In this document: positions 1 to 8,572 of the stretch, piece by piece
Layout: each line of letters starts with the position of its first letter
How positions within the stretch are numbered: position 1 is the stretch's first letter
Assembly: GCA_039030335.1 (NCBI GenBank)
Contig: JBCCEJ010000003.1
Span: forward strand, 113,110 to 177,109
DNA: 64,000 nt
From: JBCCEJ01 sp039030335
Lineage (GTDB): Bacteria > Pseudomonadota > Gammaproteobacteria > HK1
Direction of reading: 5' to 3'
The notes under the pieces: model-generated
The model's input: only the letters and a program-made list of their open reading frames with translations
What the model was told of the DNA's origin: nothing
Database searches by the model: none
Made by a program: the position numbers and the translations under genes

Positions 1-88
1 TGAACTCGCTCGCCAGCCGGCTGATGACCTGGAGCACGATCTTGCGCTCCGGGGCCAGGTCCGATGGCGATGAGATAAATATGCGCAT
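1..88 (-). CDS. DUF4062/TIR-like N-terminal domain protein (5' end only)
   Basis: Reading leftwards from an ATG at 86-88 gives 29 residues, beginning MRIFISSPSDLAPER, before the window ends. The 'FISSPSDLxPER' opening followed by an amphipathic helix is the hallmark start of the DUF4062/TIR-like fold. That fold often sits at the N terminus of large STAND-type NTPases or other multidomain signalling proteins. Only the first strand, loop and helix are visible, so the rest of the protein and its function cannot be seen. It is divergent from the PilN-like gene, with about 190 bp between starts. The family call is by motif resemblance only. Confidence 0.55.
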   Translation of the reverse strand, partial: MRIFISSPSDLAPERKIVLQVISRLASEF

Positions 89-277
89 GGCCCCGGCATT
101 GTACGCGTGCGGGTGGTGGCGCAAGAAACAAACCCGTCACGTTTCAGGCCTGCGTATGCAGCGACCTCAAAGCCGCTAAACTGGCGCACCTGTGATGCAC
201 GTTCGAATCGCGCTGGGCACGTACCCAGCCCCGACTTGGTCGGTCTCGAGCGCAATCGGCAAGGTGAACACCGCCGC

Positions 278-856
278 ATGATCGGGATGCCACGGTTTCT
301 GTTTCCGGCCGTCAAGATCGTCGGCTGGCTCGCGCTGTCGGTGCTTGCACCGGTAGCCGTCGCGGCCGTCATCGGCGCGGCTATCGAATCCGGACAGGAG
401 CCGTGGTCGGAGCGCCACGAGATATTGCAGCATGAGTTCCGCCGGGTCGACGAAACCTTGCGCGAAGACGCCGCGCTCAGGCGTCAGAGCCGGCGATTGC
501 TCGACGCCGTAGAGCTCAGGCGCGCGCAGCGCGCCCGCGCGCTCGCGTCGCGAAGTCTGCTCGTTGCGCTGGCCGAATTTCCCGAAGCGGTGGCCGTGAC
601 GCGGGTCGATTGGCGCGCCGAGGCCACGACCCTGGAGGGCATCGCGACAACCGGTCTGGCGCTGGACGTACTGTTGGCCCGGCTACACCAGGATTTCGAC
701 GGCACCGTGAGGCTGGAGAGCGTGACTTCCGTGTCCGCGGCCGGGCGCGCCCAGGGCGGGGTGCCGGCAGAGGCGATCGTCGACGAGCACCCCCGCTGGT
801 TTCGCCTTACTTGGCTGCCGTCACGCGCCGTGAAGTCAGACGCAGGTGAGGGATGA
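278..856 (+). CDS. PilN-like inner-membrane protein
   Basis: 192 residues from the ATG at 278. Upstream in-frame codons back to 107 look non-coding (Arg/Pro-rich and unlike a signal anchor). A short cytoplasmic start is followed by one membrane segment (about residues 10-33), a charged coiled-coil-like stretch (about 40-90) and a small alpha/beta domain. This is the architecture of PilN and the C-terminal part of GspL. PilN proteins form the inner-membrane alignment subcomplex of type IV pili with PilM, PilO and PilP. The next two genes have PilO-like and PilP-like layouts and overlap in a chain, which is the main support. No PilM is visible upstream. Sequence similarity to true PilN is weak by eye. 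Confidence 0.5.
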   Translation: MIGMPRFLFPAVKIVGWLALSVLAPVAVAAVIGAAIESGQEPWSERHEILQHEFRRVDETLREDAALRRQSRRLLDAVELRRAQRARALASRSLLVALAEFPEAVAVTRVDWRAEATTLEGIATTGLALDVLLARLHQDFDGTVRLESVTSVSAAGRAQGGVPAEAIVDEHPRWFRLTWLPSRAVKSDAGEG

Positions 857-1469
857 GAGGCGCGCTACCCTCTCGTCACCGGGAAGCCGTGGCGCCGGGG
901 ATTTCGGGTTGAGTGCCGTGCGTCGCTACGCCTGGTGGCTGATGCTCTTCGTCGGGTTCCTGTCGGGTACCGCGGTCGGCTACGCCGGGCTTATCGAGCC
1001 GGAGCTGCGGGACCTGGGAGGACTTGAACGGCGCGAGCGGTCGATGCTCCAGGACCTCACCAAGCGGTATGCACGCGCGGTCCAATTGCCCGTCAGACAA
1101 CGTCATTACGAAGACGCACACGCGGCCTTGCAGTCTCTCCTGCCATTTGTCGACGGCATTGACGCAACGGCTGCCGGAGTGCACGCAAGGGAGGCATGGC
1201 AGGCCGCAGATGGGCCGGCTTTGAAGCGTCTGGAGCTGACGTCGACCGCGGATCACGATGTTTACGTCAGCTACCGGTTTCTGGTCGAGTTCAGCGCGAG
1301 CTATCGAGACACCGTGGCTGCGTTCGAACGCCTGGCGTCAGCCGGTCCGGTACTGGTGCCCGCGCGAATTACGATCGAGCCCGGTACGGGCGGCGTCGAC
1401 GTGGTAGCGGAATTCGAGTACCTCACGTTACCGTCTGAGCGCGGCTCGACCGGGGGCAAGCGCAGATGA
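846..1469 (+). CDS. PilO-like inner-membrane protein
   Basis: 207 residues from a GTG at 846 that overlaps the preceding gene by 11 bp. A GTG at 918 (protein beginning at RRYAWW) is an alternative that would remove a disordered Ser/Arg leader. One membrane helix lies at about residues 30-50, then a coiled coil rich in Arg/Glu/Gln, then an alpha/beta region ending in a strand-rich C terminus. This is the PilO/GspM plan: a bitopic protein whose periplasmic ferredoxin-like domain pairs with PilN. It overlaps the following lipoprotein gene by 4 bp (ATGA), so the three genes are almost certainly one transcript. The role is inferred from order and architecture. Confidence 0.5.
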   Translation: MRDERRATLSSPGSRGAGDFGLSAVRRYAWWLMLFVGFLSGTAVGYAGLIEPELRDLGGLERRERSMLQDLTKRYARAVQLPVRQRHYEDAHAALQSLLPFVDGIDATAAGVHAREAWQAADGPALKRLELTSTADHDVYVSYRFLVEFSASYRDTVAAFERLASAGPVLVPARITIEPGTGGVDVVAEFEYLTLPSERGSTGGKRR

Positions 1470-1993
1470 CCCCCGCGAACGCCGATCTGGCCTTGAACTC
1501 GCCGCGCGCGCCGGTGCGCGCGCGGGCCGCGGCGGCGTGCGCCCTGATGGCGCTGGCGCTCGTCGGCTGCCGGGCACCCGAGACCGATCTGGAACAGCTG
1601 ATTCGCGAGGTGCGGGCCCAGCGCCCGGTCGCGGTGGAGCCACTCGAAGTCGGCATTGCGCCGCTGCCCCCGCTCGCACCACCTGCCCGCGATCCGTTCT
1701 TGCGTCGTGAACGTGTGGTGACCGATGCGAATGCCGCGGTGAGCGCGGCGTGTGACGATTCCCATCTGCCGACCGAGTCGTACACGAACCTCCGTTATGC
1801 CGCGCCCATGACGTCGGCCGGCCGTGCCGGTGCGGTTCTGGCAGTGGCAGACGGGCGGCTGTATCACCTACTGGTCGGTGAGCGGTTCGCAAGTGCCTGT
1901 GCCGAACTCCGCTCGGTCGACAAGGCGCGTGCGGTGATCGAGGTGCGCGGCCGCCTGCTCGAATTGCCGAACACAGGGTTGCCCGGCCAGTAA
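1466..1993 (+). CDS. PilP-like lipoprotein
   Basis: 175 residues. A lipobox L-V-G-C ends at Cys35 after a hydrophobic stretch; the first 20 residues are unusually long and Arg-rich for a lipoprotein signal, so a downstream start is possible. After the lipid anchor comes a Pro-rich linker, then 'ARDPF' (about residue 74), the motif with which the periplasmic domain of PilP proteins typically begins, then a small beta domain. PilP links the PilN/O complex to the PilQ secretin. No pilQ follows: the next 395 bp contain at most one tiny gene. The three-gene set therefore looks like a stand-alone or divergent N-O-P module. Confidence 0.5.
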   Translation: MTPANADLALNSPRAPVRARAAAACALMALALVGCRAPETDLEQLIREVRAQRPVAVEPLEVGIAPLPPLAPPARDPFLRRERVVTDANAAVSAACDDSHLPTESYTNLRYAAPMTSAGRAGAVLAVADGRLYHLLVGERFASACAELRSVDKARAVIEVRGRLLELPNTGLPGQ

Positions 1994-2049
1994 TTCCTTT
2001 ACCGGAAACGCCAATAGATGCCCCGGAGAATTGAAAGATCACACGCTTG

Positions 2050-2220
2050 ATGGTGCTGGCCGGGACAGTTGTCGTCAGCTGCGGCGTGGCGGCACGTGAA
2101 AGTTACCCCATGCAGAACTGGGCCGGGGCTGAATTCCCGCCGGTCGACGGCGACCACGCGCGCGAACGCGGCAGGTTCATTTGCGCGTATATTGACGCCA
2201 GTCTGCGCCAGACGGGGTGA
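2050..2220 (+). CDS. possible 56-residue lipoprotein-like small protein
   Basis: An ATG at 2050 (or TTG at 2047) opens 56 codons. The product starts MVLAGTVVVSCGVAARES, which resembles a short lipoprotein signal with Cys11, followed by a polar segment. A possible Shine-Dalgarno (GGAG near 2024) is too distant to be convincing. It is the only plausible coding content in the 395-bp gap 1994-2388 between the PilP-like gene and the DUF2868 gene. I do not recognise the protein, and the signal sequence lacks basic residues at its N terminus. Coding status is uncertain. Confidence 0.3.
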   Translation: MVLAGTVVVSCGVAARESYPMQNWAGAEFPPVDGDHARERGRFICAYIDASLRQTG

Positions 2221-2388
2221 TGCAAATAGCCGTCCGGACAACCGCACCACAGTGTCGATGTGTTGGCTTCGTGCCATCGCTCAGCGGCAACCTGATGACC
2301 CAGTTCGCCATGCACAGCCTGACCTTTCGATCGCGCTGCCGAGCTCTGCCGGCAATGCTCTGGCGTTCGTTGCCGGCTGTATCCGGCC

Positions 2389-3867
2389 ATGCGTAGCGGT
2401 GACCCGCTGCCGCGCCTTGCGCGCCTGATCGCCACCTGCGCTGCCGACGCCGGGCTGGATGCGGCCGAACGCGATCGGCGCGACGCTGATATCGCCCGTG
2501 AACTCGATCCGGCAAGCAGCCCGCAAGAGCGCATCGATCGGTGGCTGACGCGCGTTTCACCGTCATCCGAGCGCGGCGTTGAAGTACCGCTCGGAGCGGC
2601 CGGGACGGTGTCGATACTGGCGGGTGCGGGGCTTGGCCTGTTGAGCGCGGTGACGCTGTTCTACTACGACGGCAGCGGCCGCGTGAACGCACTCGCCGTG
2701 ATGGGATTCCTGACCGCGTTTCCGGTCTTGCTCCTCGCGCTGTCATGGTTGTCCTGTCTGTCGATAACCGGCGCACGCGTGTGGCCCGTGCTGGGCAGCC
2801 TGGTCGCGGGTCTCGCGCGGCTGTCTCCCGGGCGCCTGACGGCCTGGCTGGCCGCACGCATGTCTCGGGACGAACTGGAACACCTGAAGCTGCTTGCGCC
2901 CCGGGAGGGCGCCGACCCTCCCTTGCAGCGCGTGCGAGTCTGGTTTTTTGCCCGGTGGTCGCATCTCGTCGGCACCGGCTATTTCGCCGGGGCCCTGATC
3001 GGCATGTTCCTGCTGGTCGTGTTCTCGGACCTCGTGTTCGGGTGGAGTACGACGCTCGAGATCGAATCAGGTCGCCTGTACAGGCTTGTCGAACTGATGG
3101 CGCTGCCATGGGCATGGATCTGGCCGGCCGCCAGTCCGTCGCAGGAGCTGGTCGCGGCGAGCCAGTACTTCCGGGCTGCGGCTCCCGTAGAGGATGTCGA
3201 GAAACTGGCGGCGCTCGGTCAATGGTGGCCGTTCCTGCTGATGTCGGTACTGACTTACGGGTGGTTGCCCCGTGCCGTGAGCGCGGCCCTTTGTGCGCGC
3301 CTGTTGCATCGTGCGAGCGCGCGGGCGTTCGTCGCGAGTGCCGCGAGTCGCCATCTGCTCGAGCGTTTGTCCGCACCGCCGGGCCCGGCCGCGGCGGGGC
3401 TGGCACGGCAGTCCCGCAGTTCCAGCCCGGCGCGTGATGAACTGTCGGCCAGCCGGGTGGACGTCGTCGTGAACTGGGCGCAGCTCGCGATCGATGACGA
3501 CGTTCTGCGCGCGACGTTCGGCGCACACCGGATCGAGTCGGCCGGTGGGGTGTGCACCATCGATGAAGACGATGCGGTCGTGGCGGCGGTGAGCGAAGGG
3601 GCGACCACGGTCGTGCTCTGCAAGGCCTGGGAACCTCCGCTGCTCGAGCTGCACGATTTCGCGGCCGCGCTGCACGCGCGCAGTGGGGCGAGCGTGTATG
3701 TTGTTCCCGTCGTGATCGAAGGCGGGCGTCCCGGCGCGCCCGCGCCTCGCGATGCCGAGGTCTGGTCCCGTTCTTTCTCCGTCTCCGGAGTTACGCTCAC
3801 TCTGGATGGCGGCGCCTTCGCCGTTTCGGGCGGCGGCGCGCATCAGCAAGCGGATGTGACGCCGTGA
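2389..3867 (+). CDS. DUF2868 family membrane protein
   Basis: 492 residues. Four or more hydrophobic segments are visible: about residues 71-87, 102-123, 199-216 and a last one near 285-300. The C-terminal third is soluble and probably cytosolic. The layout and the 4-bp overlap with a DUF3482 GTPase match the DUF2868-DUF3482 pair found in many proteobacteria, where the two are conserved neighbours of unknown function. The soluble tail has alternating hydrophobic strands (VVVNWAQLAI...) suggesting an alpha/beta fold. By association it may be the membrane partner of the GTPase. Family assignment rests on architecture plus partner; the biochemical role is unknown. Confidence 0.7.
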   Translation: MRSGDPLPRLARLIATCAADAGLDAAERDRRDADIARELDPASSPQERIDRWLTRVSPSSERGVEVPLGAAGTVSILAGAGLGLLSAVTLFYYDGSGRVNALAVMGFLTAFPVLLLALSWLSCLSITGARVWPVLGSLVAGLARLSPGRLTAWLAARMSRDELEHLKLLAPREGADPPLQRVRVWFFARWSHLVGTGYFAGALIGMFLLVVFSDLVFGWSTTLEIESGRLYRLVELMALPWAWIWPAASPSQELVAASQYFRAAAPVEDVEKLAALGQWWPFLLMSVLTYGWLPRAVSAALCARLLHRASARAFVASAASRHLLERLSAPPGPAAAGLARQSRSSSPARDELSASRVDVVVNWAQLAIDDDVLRATFGAHRIESAGGVCTIDEDDAVVAAVSEGATTVVLCKAWEPPLLELHDFAAALHARSGASVYVVPVVIEGGRPGAPAPRDAEVWSRSFSVSGVTLTLDGGAFAVSGGGAHQQADVTP

Positions 3868-5258
3868 GGGCGCTGCCGCTGTTCGCCATCGTCGGGCATC
3901 CGAACAAGGGCAAGTCGTCGTTGGTCGCGACGCTCGCAAACAACGAAACGGTGCCCATCGCCGCAGAGTCAGGCACGACCAGGCACGCGGATCGCTACCC
4001 AATGACGGTCCTCGGCGAAACCCTCTACGAACTGGTGGATACCCCCGGCTTCCAACGCGCGCGCCGCGTTCTCGCGTGGCTGGAGCAGCACGCCGCCAGC
4101 GCGGCCGAGCGTCCTGAGGCGGTCCGGCGGTTTGTCGTAGAAAACCATACGGATCCGATGTTCGAGGCTGAATGCGCGCTGCTCGCGCCGATTTCGGACG
4201 GCGCCGGCATCATCTACGTTGTCGATGGCGCGGTGCCATACGGGCCCGAATACGAAGCCGAGATGGAGATTCTGCGCTGGTCGGGCCGTCCTTCGCTCGC
4301 CGTGATCAATCCGATCGGTGCGCGCACGTACGTGTCCGCCTGGCGCGACGCGTTGGGCCAGTACTTCAAGGTTGTCCGGGAAGTTGACGTACTGGCGGCC
4401 GGCGTCGAGCAACGGCTCGATCTGCTGCGTGCGTTTGGCGAACTCGACGAAGCCTGGAAGCCTACGCTCAAGCGCGCCGTACAGGTGCTTGGCGACGAGC
4501 GCGACCGTGCCGAGCGGCGCGCCGCCGAGATCATCGCCGGAATGCTGGCGGATGCCCTGACGATCCGGCTGGCAGCACCGTTGGCGGCAGACGCCGACGA
4601 AGCGAACTTGCGCCAACGGCTGGAAGACGATCTTCGAGCCGCCCTGCGCCGGGCTGAGCTGAATGCCCGACAGGAGATCGAACGGCTCTACCAGCATCAC
4701 GGCCTGGAACGTCAGGAGCAGGCGCTCGAATTTCTGGAGGCTGACCTGTTCGAGAGCCGAACGTGGGCGCTGTTTGGTTTGGATCGGCTTACGCTGGCTG
4801 GCCTCGGCGGAACGGGCGGGGCAGCGGCCGGACTCGGGCTGGATGCGCTGGTCGGTGGAGCTTCCTTGTTTGCCGGCGCGGCCATTGGTGCGGTCGCCGG
4901 TAGCGCCGCGGCATGGTTTGCAGCCGACCAGCTGGCCGGATTCGAGCGCGATGATCTGCCGTTCGGTGAGCAGCAGCTCACGGTGAGCGCCGGTAAGAGC
5001 CGCAACCTGCCGTTCGTGCTGTTGGGGCGCGCCCGGTTGCACCATCGACTGGTCTCCCGCCGGTCGCACGCCGAGCGCGGCACGCTCGTCCTCGACAGCG
5101 AAGCCAATCCGGTAGGAGAGCTGGAATCCGAAGAGCGTAGTCAGCTCGGTCGGATATTTGCGAAACTGGGCGAACTTTCCGCCGATGCGCCGCAGTCATT
5201 GCTGGACGAATTGCGGGGTAGCGTCGCGGCACTCATCAAGCCGGCCAAGCCCGAGTAG
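3864..5258 (+). CDS. DUF3482 Era-like GTPase
   Basis: 464 residues starting at a GTG that overlaps the DUF2868 stop (GTGA). The P-loop is GHPNKGKS at residues 11-18 and the G3 motif is DTPG at 58-61. The position expected for the NKxD base-specificity motif reads NPIG (about residue 145), so G4 is non-canonical. Residues about 309-358 are two Gly/Ala-rich hydrophobic helices of the kind that insert into membranes. A family of TrmE/Era-like GTPases with a C-terminal DUF3482 carries this arrangement and is encoded beside DUF2868. It may be a membrane-remodelling or stress-linked GTPase, but no function is established from sequence alone. Confidence 0.8.
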   Translation: MRALPLFAIVGHPNKGKSSLVATLANNETVPIAAESGTTRHADRYPMTVLGETLYELVDTPGFQRARRVLAWLEQHAASAAERPEAVRRFVVENHTDPMFEAECALLAPISDGAGIIYVVDGAVPYGPEYEAEMEILRWSGRPSLAVINPIGARTYVSAWRDALGQYFKVVREVDVLAAGVEQRLDLLRAFGELDEAWKPTLKRAVQVLGDERDRAERRAAEIIAGMLADALTIRLAAPLAADADEANLRQRLEDDLRAALRRAELNARQEIERLYQHHGLERQEQALEFLEADLFESRTWALFGLDRLTLAGLGGTGGAAAGLGLDALVGGASLFAGAAIGAVAGSAAAWFAADQLAGFERDDLPFGEQQLTVSAGKSRNLPFVLLGRARLHHRLVSRRSHAERGTLVLDSEANPVGELESEERSQLGRIFAKLGELSADAPQSLLDELRGSVAALIKPAKPE

Positions 5259-5331
5259 ATGTTTAGCCGGCGCGACGCCGCTTCGCTGCGTTGTACGCGA
5301 GCGCCTGGACACAGCCCGGATTCTCTCCCGG

Positions 5332-6168
5332 ATGAACGATAAAGCTGACTACGATCCGGCCGCCGTGCCAATCCGGCCCGCGGCGACGGTCATGATCGTC
5401 GCAGACCGTCCCGACCTGCAGGTTCTGATGATCGAGCGCAACGCCAGCATGGTCTTCGCCGGCGGCATGTGGGTGTTTCCCGGCGGGGCGGTGGACCCCG
5501 GTGAAGCTGATGAGTTCGAGGCGTACTGCGACGGTCTCGACGACATCGCCGCGAGCGAGGTGCTCGGCGTGGAATCGGGAGGGCTCGCATATTGGGTTGC
5601 GGCGCTCCGCGAGAATCTGGAAGAGGCGGGCTTGCTGCTCGGCTGGCGACGCGATGGCGTCGCACTCGATGCCGCGACCCTGCGGCGCGACCGCGAACGT
5701 CTGAATGCGGGCGAGCTGACATTCCTCGAACTGGTGCGCCGTCAAGGCCTCACGCTCGACACTGGCGCCGTACACTATGTGTCTCACTGGATTACACCGC
5801 TCGGTCCACCGCGTCGGTTTTCCGCGCGTTTCTTCGTCAGCAGTCCGCCCGCGGGTCAGGACGTGCAACACGACGAGTCGGAGACGGTCGGCTGGGCCTG
5901 GATGTCACCGAAACGAGCATTGGAGCAGTTCGAACGGGGCGAGATGGTCATGATGACCCCGACCGTACGCATGCTGCGCTGTCTCGCGTGGTTTGACTCC
6001 GCTGCGGACGTTCTGGCGGCCGGACGTGCCCGACAGCCGGACGAGCAGTGCCGGGTACGGTATGAAGCAGACGGCTCCTACACAGTCGTGCTGCCTGGTG
6101 ACCGGGGCTACGAAGAGGGAGACCGAACGCGTGAGACCGGCTGGGTACGCTTGCGGCCGATCTCCTGA
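5332..6168 (+). CDS. NUDT19-like Nudix hydrolase
   Basis: 278 residues from the ATG at 5332; earlier in-frame starts would run through the end of the GTPase gene. The N-terminal half of the Nudix box (GGAVDPGE, residues 51-58) is separated from the catalytic REUxEExG segment (RENLEEAG, 93-100) by about 35 extra residues. That interruption is characteristic of the NUDT19/NUDT7-like group, whose members hydrolyse CoA and acyl-CoA diphosphate bonds. The substrate is thus inferred as a CoA derivative. Downstream is a hairpin (6239-6257) that could end the transcript. The nearby SDR and acyl-CoA genes fit a lipid or CoA context, though this is only circumstantial. Confidence 0.8.
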   Translation: MNDKADYDPAAVPIRPAATVMIVADRPDLQVLMIERNASMVFAGGMWVFPGGAVDPGEADEFEAYCDGLDDIAASEVLGVESGGLAYWVAALRENLEEAGLLLGWRRDGVALDAATLRRDRERLNAGELTFLELVRRQGLTLDTGAVHYVSHWITPLGPPRRFSARFFVSSPPAGQDVQHDESETVGWAWMSPKRALEQFERGEMVMMTPTVRMLRCLAWFDSAADVLAAGRARQPDEQCRVRYEADGSYTVVLPGDRGYEEGDRTRETGWVRLRPIS

Positions 6169-6238
6169 GCGCGTTGCGACCAAAGACCCCGGCTACGTAG
6201 CTTTATCACTGTATTTCAGGAACCACAGAGATTTTCTG

Positions 6239-6257
6239 ACTGGCCGTTGCGGCCAGT
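6239..6257 (+). terminator. hairpin, possible terminator
   Basis: A perfect 7-bp stem ACTGGCC/GGCCAGT with loop GTTGC, followed by GTTGTT, lies between the Nudix gene and the SDR gene. There is no long U-tract, so it could also be a leader hairpin of the SDR transcript, whose ATG is 33 bp further on. Confidence 0.4.
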
Positions 6258-6290
6258 GTTGTTACGAGACCCGAAGAGGAGAGCGAGAAT

Positions 6291-7163
6291 ATGGCAGACG
6301 TGAAACTGGAACCGATCGATACGATCACCCCGGCCGCGCGCAGGCTGGAAGGTCAGACGATCATCCTGACCGGTGGCGGCAATGGCATCGGTCGCGCCGC
6401 GGTCGAGCGATTTGCGGCGGAAGGCGCCAACGTGGTTGTCAACGACATCAACCCGGCGGTGGCAGACGCGGTAGCGGCGCAACTGTGCGAGCGCTACGGC
6501 GACGGCTGCGCCATGGGTTTCGGCGGTGACGTAACGGCCGAGGGATTCAACTCCGGCATGGTCGAGAAGACCGTCGAACGATATGGCGAGCTCGACTCTA
6601 TCGTCTGCAACGCTGGCGTGACCCGCGACTCTGCGCTGTCGCGCATGACCCGCGATTCGTGGGACCAGACCATCGCGTTGCACATGTCCGCGCCCATGGA
6701 ACTGGCGCAGGCGGCGCTGCACGCGTGGCGTACCGCCAAAGACCCGCACCGTCGCCGCAACGCGGTGTTCACGACCAGCGTGTCGGCGTTTGGCAACGAC
6801 GGCCAGTCGTCCTACGCGGCTGCCAAAGCCGGTGTGCTCGGTTTCATGAGTACCTTCGCGACGGAATGCCGCCAGCGCTACCGGCTGCCGCGTGTGAACG
6901 TCAACGCCATCGGCTACGGCCCGATCCTGACCCGCATGACGCAGGAAGGAAAAGAAGATATCGACGTTGGTGGTGAAGCGGTCACGATGGGCTTGCCGGA
7001 AGGTGCCCACGACGCGATCCACGAGCGCGTGCTGCTCGGCCGAATGGCGGATCCGTCTGAGGCGGCGGCCGGGATCTACTTCCTGGTTGGCCCGGACTCC
7101 TCTTTCTACACCGGCAAGATTCTGTGGATCGACGGCGGCACGTCGAAGCTCATCCGCTCCTGA
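6291..7163 (+). CDS. SDR family oxidoreductase
   Basis: 290 residues with a good ribosome site (GAGGAGAGCGAG) before the ATG. It has the Rossmann fingerprint TGGGNGIG (residues 27-34), CNAG (106-109), and the catalytic residues Ser163/Ser165, Tyr175 and Lys179 (YAAAK). The C-terminal 'IDGG' loop is also typical. These features define a classical NAD(P)-dependent short-chain dehydrogenase. The extra 20-residue N terminus and the insert around 228-245 resemble the HSD17B4-like/3-hydroxyacyl-CoA group, but the substrate cannot be read from sequence. It is probably monocistronic, bounded by hairpins on both sides. Confidence 0.85.
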   Translation: MADVKLEPIDTITPAARRLEGQTIILTGGGNGIGRAAVERFAAEGANVVVNDINPAVADAVAAQLCERYGDGCAMGFGGDVTAEGFNSGMVEKTVERYGELDSIVCNAGVTRDSALSRMTRDSWDQTIALHMSAPMELAQAALHAWRTAKDPHRRRNAVFTTSVSAFGNDGQSSYAAAKAGVLGFMSTFATECRQRYRLPRVNVNAIGYGPILTRMTQEGKEDIDVGGEAVTMGLPEGAHDAIHERVLLGRMADPSEAAAGIYFLVGPDSSFYTGKILWIDGGTSKLIRS

Positions 7164-7177
7164 ACGCCATCGCGGTT

Positions 7178-7203
7178 GCGGAGCCCGGTAAGCCGGGCTC
7201 CGC
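7178..7203 (+). terminator. strong hairpin, probable terminator of the SDR gene
   Basis: A perfect 11-bp GC-rich stem (GCGGAGCCCGG with its complement) and a TAAG tetraloop begin 15 bp after the SDR stop codon. It is not followed by a T-run, as is common in high-GC genomes, so factor-assisted termination or RNA 3'-end protection is likely. Confidence 0.65.
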
Positions 7204-7338
7204 AGCCTCGCGCGGCGCGCGCATGCAAAGCGGGCCGCGCCCTATCGCGCATCGCCTCACGAGGCAGCGGGCAGGCGCCTCTCACTCTGCCCCTTCAGAT
7301 CAGACCGTACGCCCGGCTACGGTGATGAAGACGACGCT

Positions 7339-8541
7339 TTGAGCGCACGCGACTCGGCATCGCCGGCGGCTATCGATGTGCGGGTGTCACTGTGGCTGCT
7401 CGCAACAGGTGCGTTCGTGTCGGGGACGGCAATTCGGGTCGTCGAGCCGATGCTCCCGAAGTTGGTCGAAGAGTTCGGCACCACGCGTGCCGAAGCGGCC
7501 GGCGTCATTACGGCGTTTGCGCTCGCGTACGGTTTTTTCCAACTTGTGCACGGGCCGCTCGGCGACCGGCTCGGCAAGCTCAGAATGATCGGTGGCGCGC
7601 TGATTCTGGCCGGTCTCGCAACATTCGGTTGTGCCACCGCAGCCACGCTTGAGACCCTTGCGCTGTATCGCTTTCTGGCCGGTATGACAGCTGGTGCGGT
7701 GATTCCGTTGTCGTTTGCATTCATCGGCGACAACATTCCGTTCGAGTCGCGCCAGGCTGTATTGGGCCAGTTCATCTCTGGAATCTTGCTCGGCGGCATT
7801 CTCGGCCCGCTGCTCGGCGGACTCTTCAGTGACTGGTTGGGCTGGCGCTACACGTTCTTCGTTCCGGGTGCAGCGTTTCTGGCCATCGGCGCCGCGCTCG
7901 CGTGGCGCGCACGGCGTGAACGGGTTGACCGCGGCCAACACACCCGCGGCGTACTCGCCGTCTACGGGATGCTGTTGCGGGTTCCGGGGGTGCGCGCACT
8001 GTGCCTGTTCGTCGCGCTTGAAAGTGTGCTGTTCCACTGCGCGTTCGCGTATTTCGGCGTGTACATGCGCGAAACCTTCGCGTTCAGTTTTACCGTGATC
8101 GGGCTCTGTGTTGCTGGCTTCGGTCTGGGCGGTCTCGGCTACAGCGCTTCCGTGCGCTGGCTGGTGCAGCATGTCGGCCAGCCACGGATGGTTCTCATCG
8201 GCGGTTTGCTGCTCTGTTTGATGTTTGCGCTGATGGTGCTGTGGCCGCGCGAGTGGCTGATGGCGCCTCTCATCATGCTCGGTGGATACGCGTTCAACAT
8301 GATGCACAACACGATGCAGACGCTTTCGACCGAGATGGCGCCCGGGTCGCGCGGTGCGGGCGTTGCATTGTTCGCGTTTTCCCTGTTCTTCGGTCAGGCG
8401 ATTGGGGTCGCCGTCGGCGGCGACACCATCGATGCATTCGGGTACCTGCCGGTATTTCTGTGCGTGGGCGCCGGCATGGCCGTGTTGGGGTACCAGTTCG
8501 GCCGGTGGGTGCGCGCAGGCGGTGTACGGCCCGGGAGCTGA
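7339..8541 (+). CDS. MFS transporter
   Basis: 400 residues from a TTG at 7339, with GTG at 7378 as an alternative just before the first helix. About twelve hydrophobic segments are present. The loop 2-3 signature GPLGDRLGKL follows helix 2, as in drug:H+ antiporter-1 families. The second half has a matching arrangement. Substrate unknown; an efflux permease is the usual role for this subgroup. It is convergent with the aldo/keto reductase gene, with stops about 30 bp apart. Confidence 0.8.
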   Translation: MSARDSASPAAIDVRVSLWLLATGAFVSGTAIRVVEPMLPKLVEEFGTTRAEAAGVITAFALAYGFFQLVHGPLGDRLGKLRMIGGALILAGLATFGCATAATLETLALYRFLAGMTAGAVIPLSFAFIGDNIPFESRQAVLGQFISGILLGGILGPLLGGLFSDWLGWRYTFFVPGAAFLAIGAALAWRARRERVDRGQHTRGVLAVYGMLLRVPGVRALCLFVALESVLFHCAFAYFGVYMRETFAFSFTVIGLCVAGFGLGGLGYSASVRWLVQHVGQPRMVLIGGLLLCLMFALMVLWPREWLMAPLIMLGGYAFNMMHNTMQTLSTEMAPGSRGAGVALFAFSLFFGQAIGVAVGGDTIDAFGYLPVFLCVGAGMAVLGYQFGRWVRAGGVRPGS

Positions 8542-8572
8542 GGCCGGCGCCTCGGCACGCGTCTTAGGTGCC

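Noticed and set aside
2177..3526. Long minus-strand open frame (449 codons)
   Set aside because: Antisense to the DUF2868 gene; Arg/Pro/Ser-rich with no domain, typical of a high-GC shadow frame.
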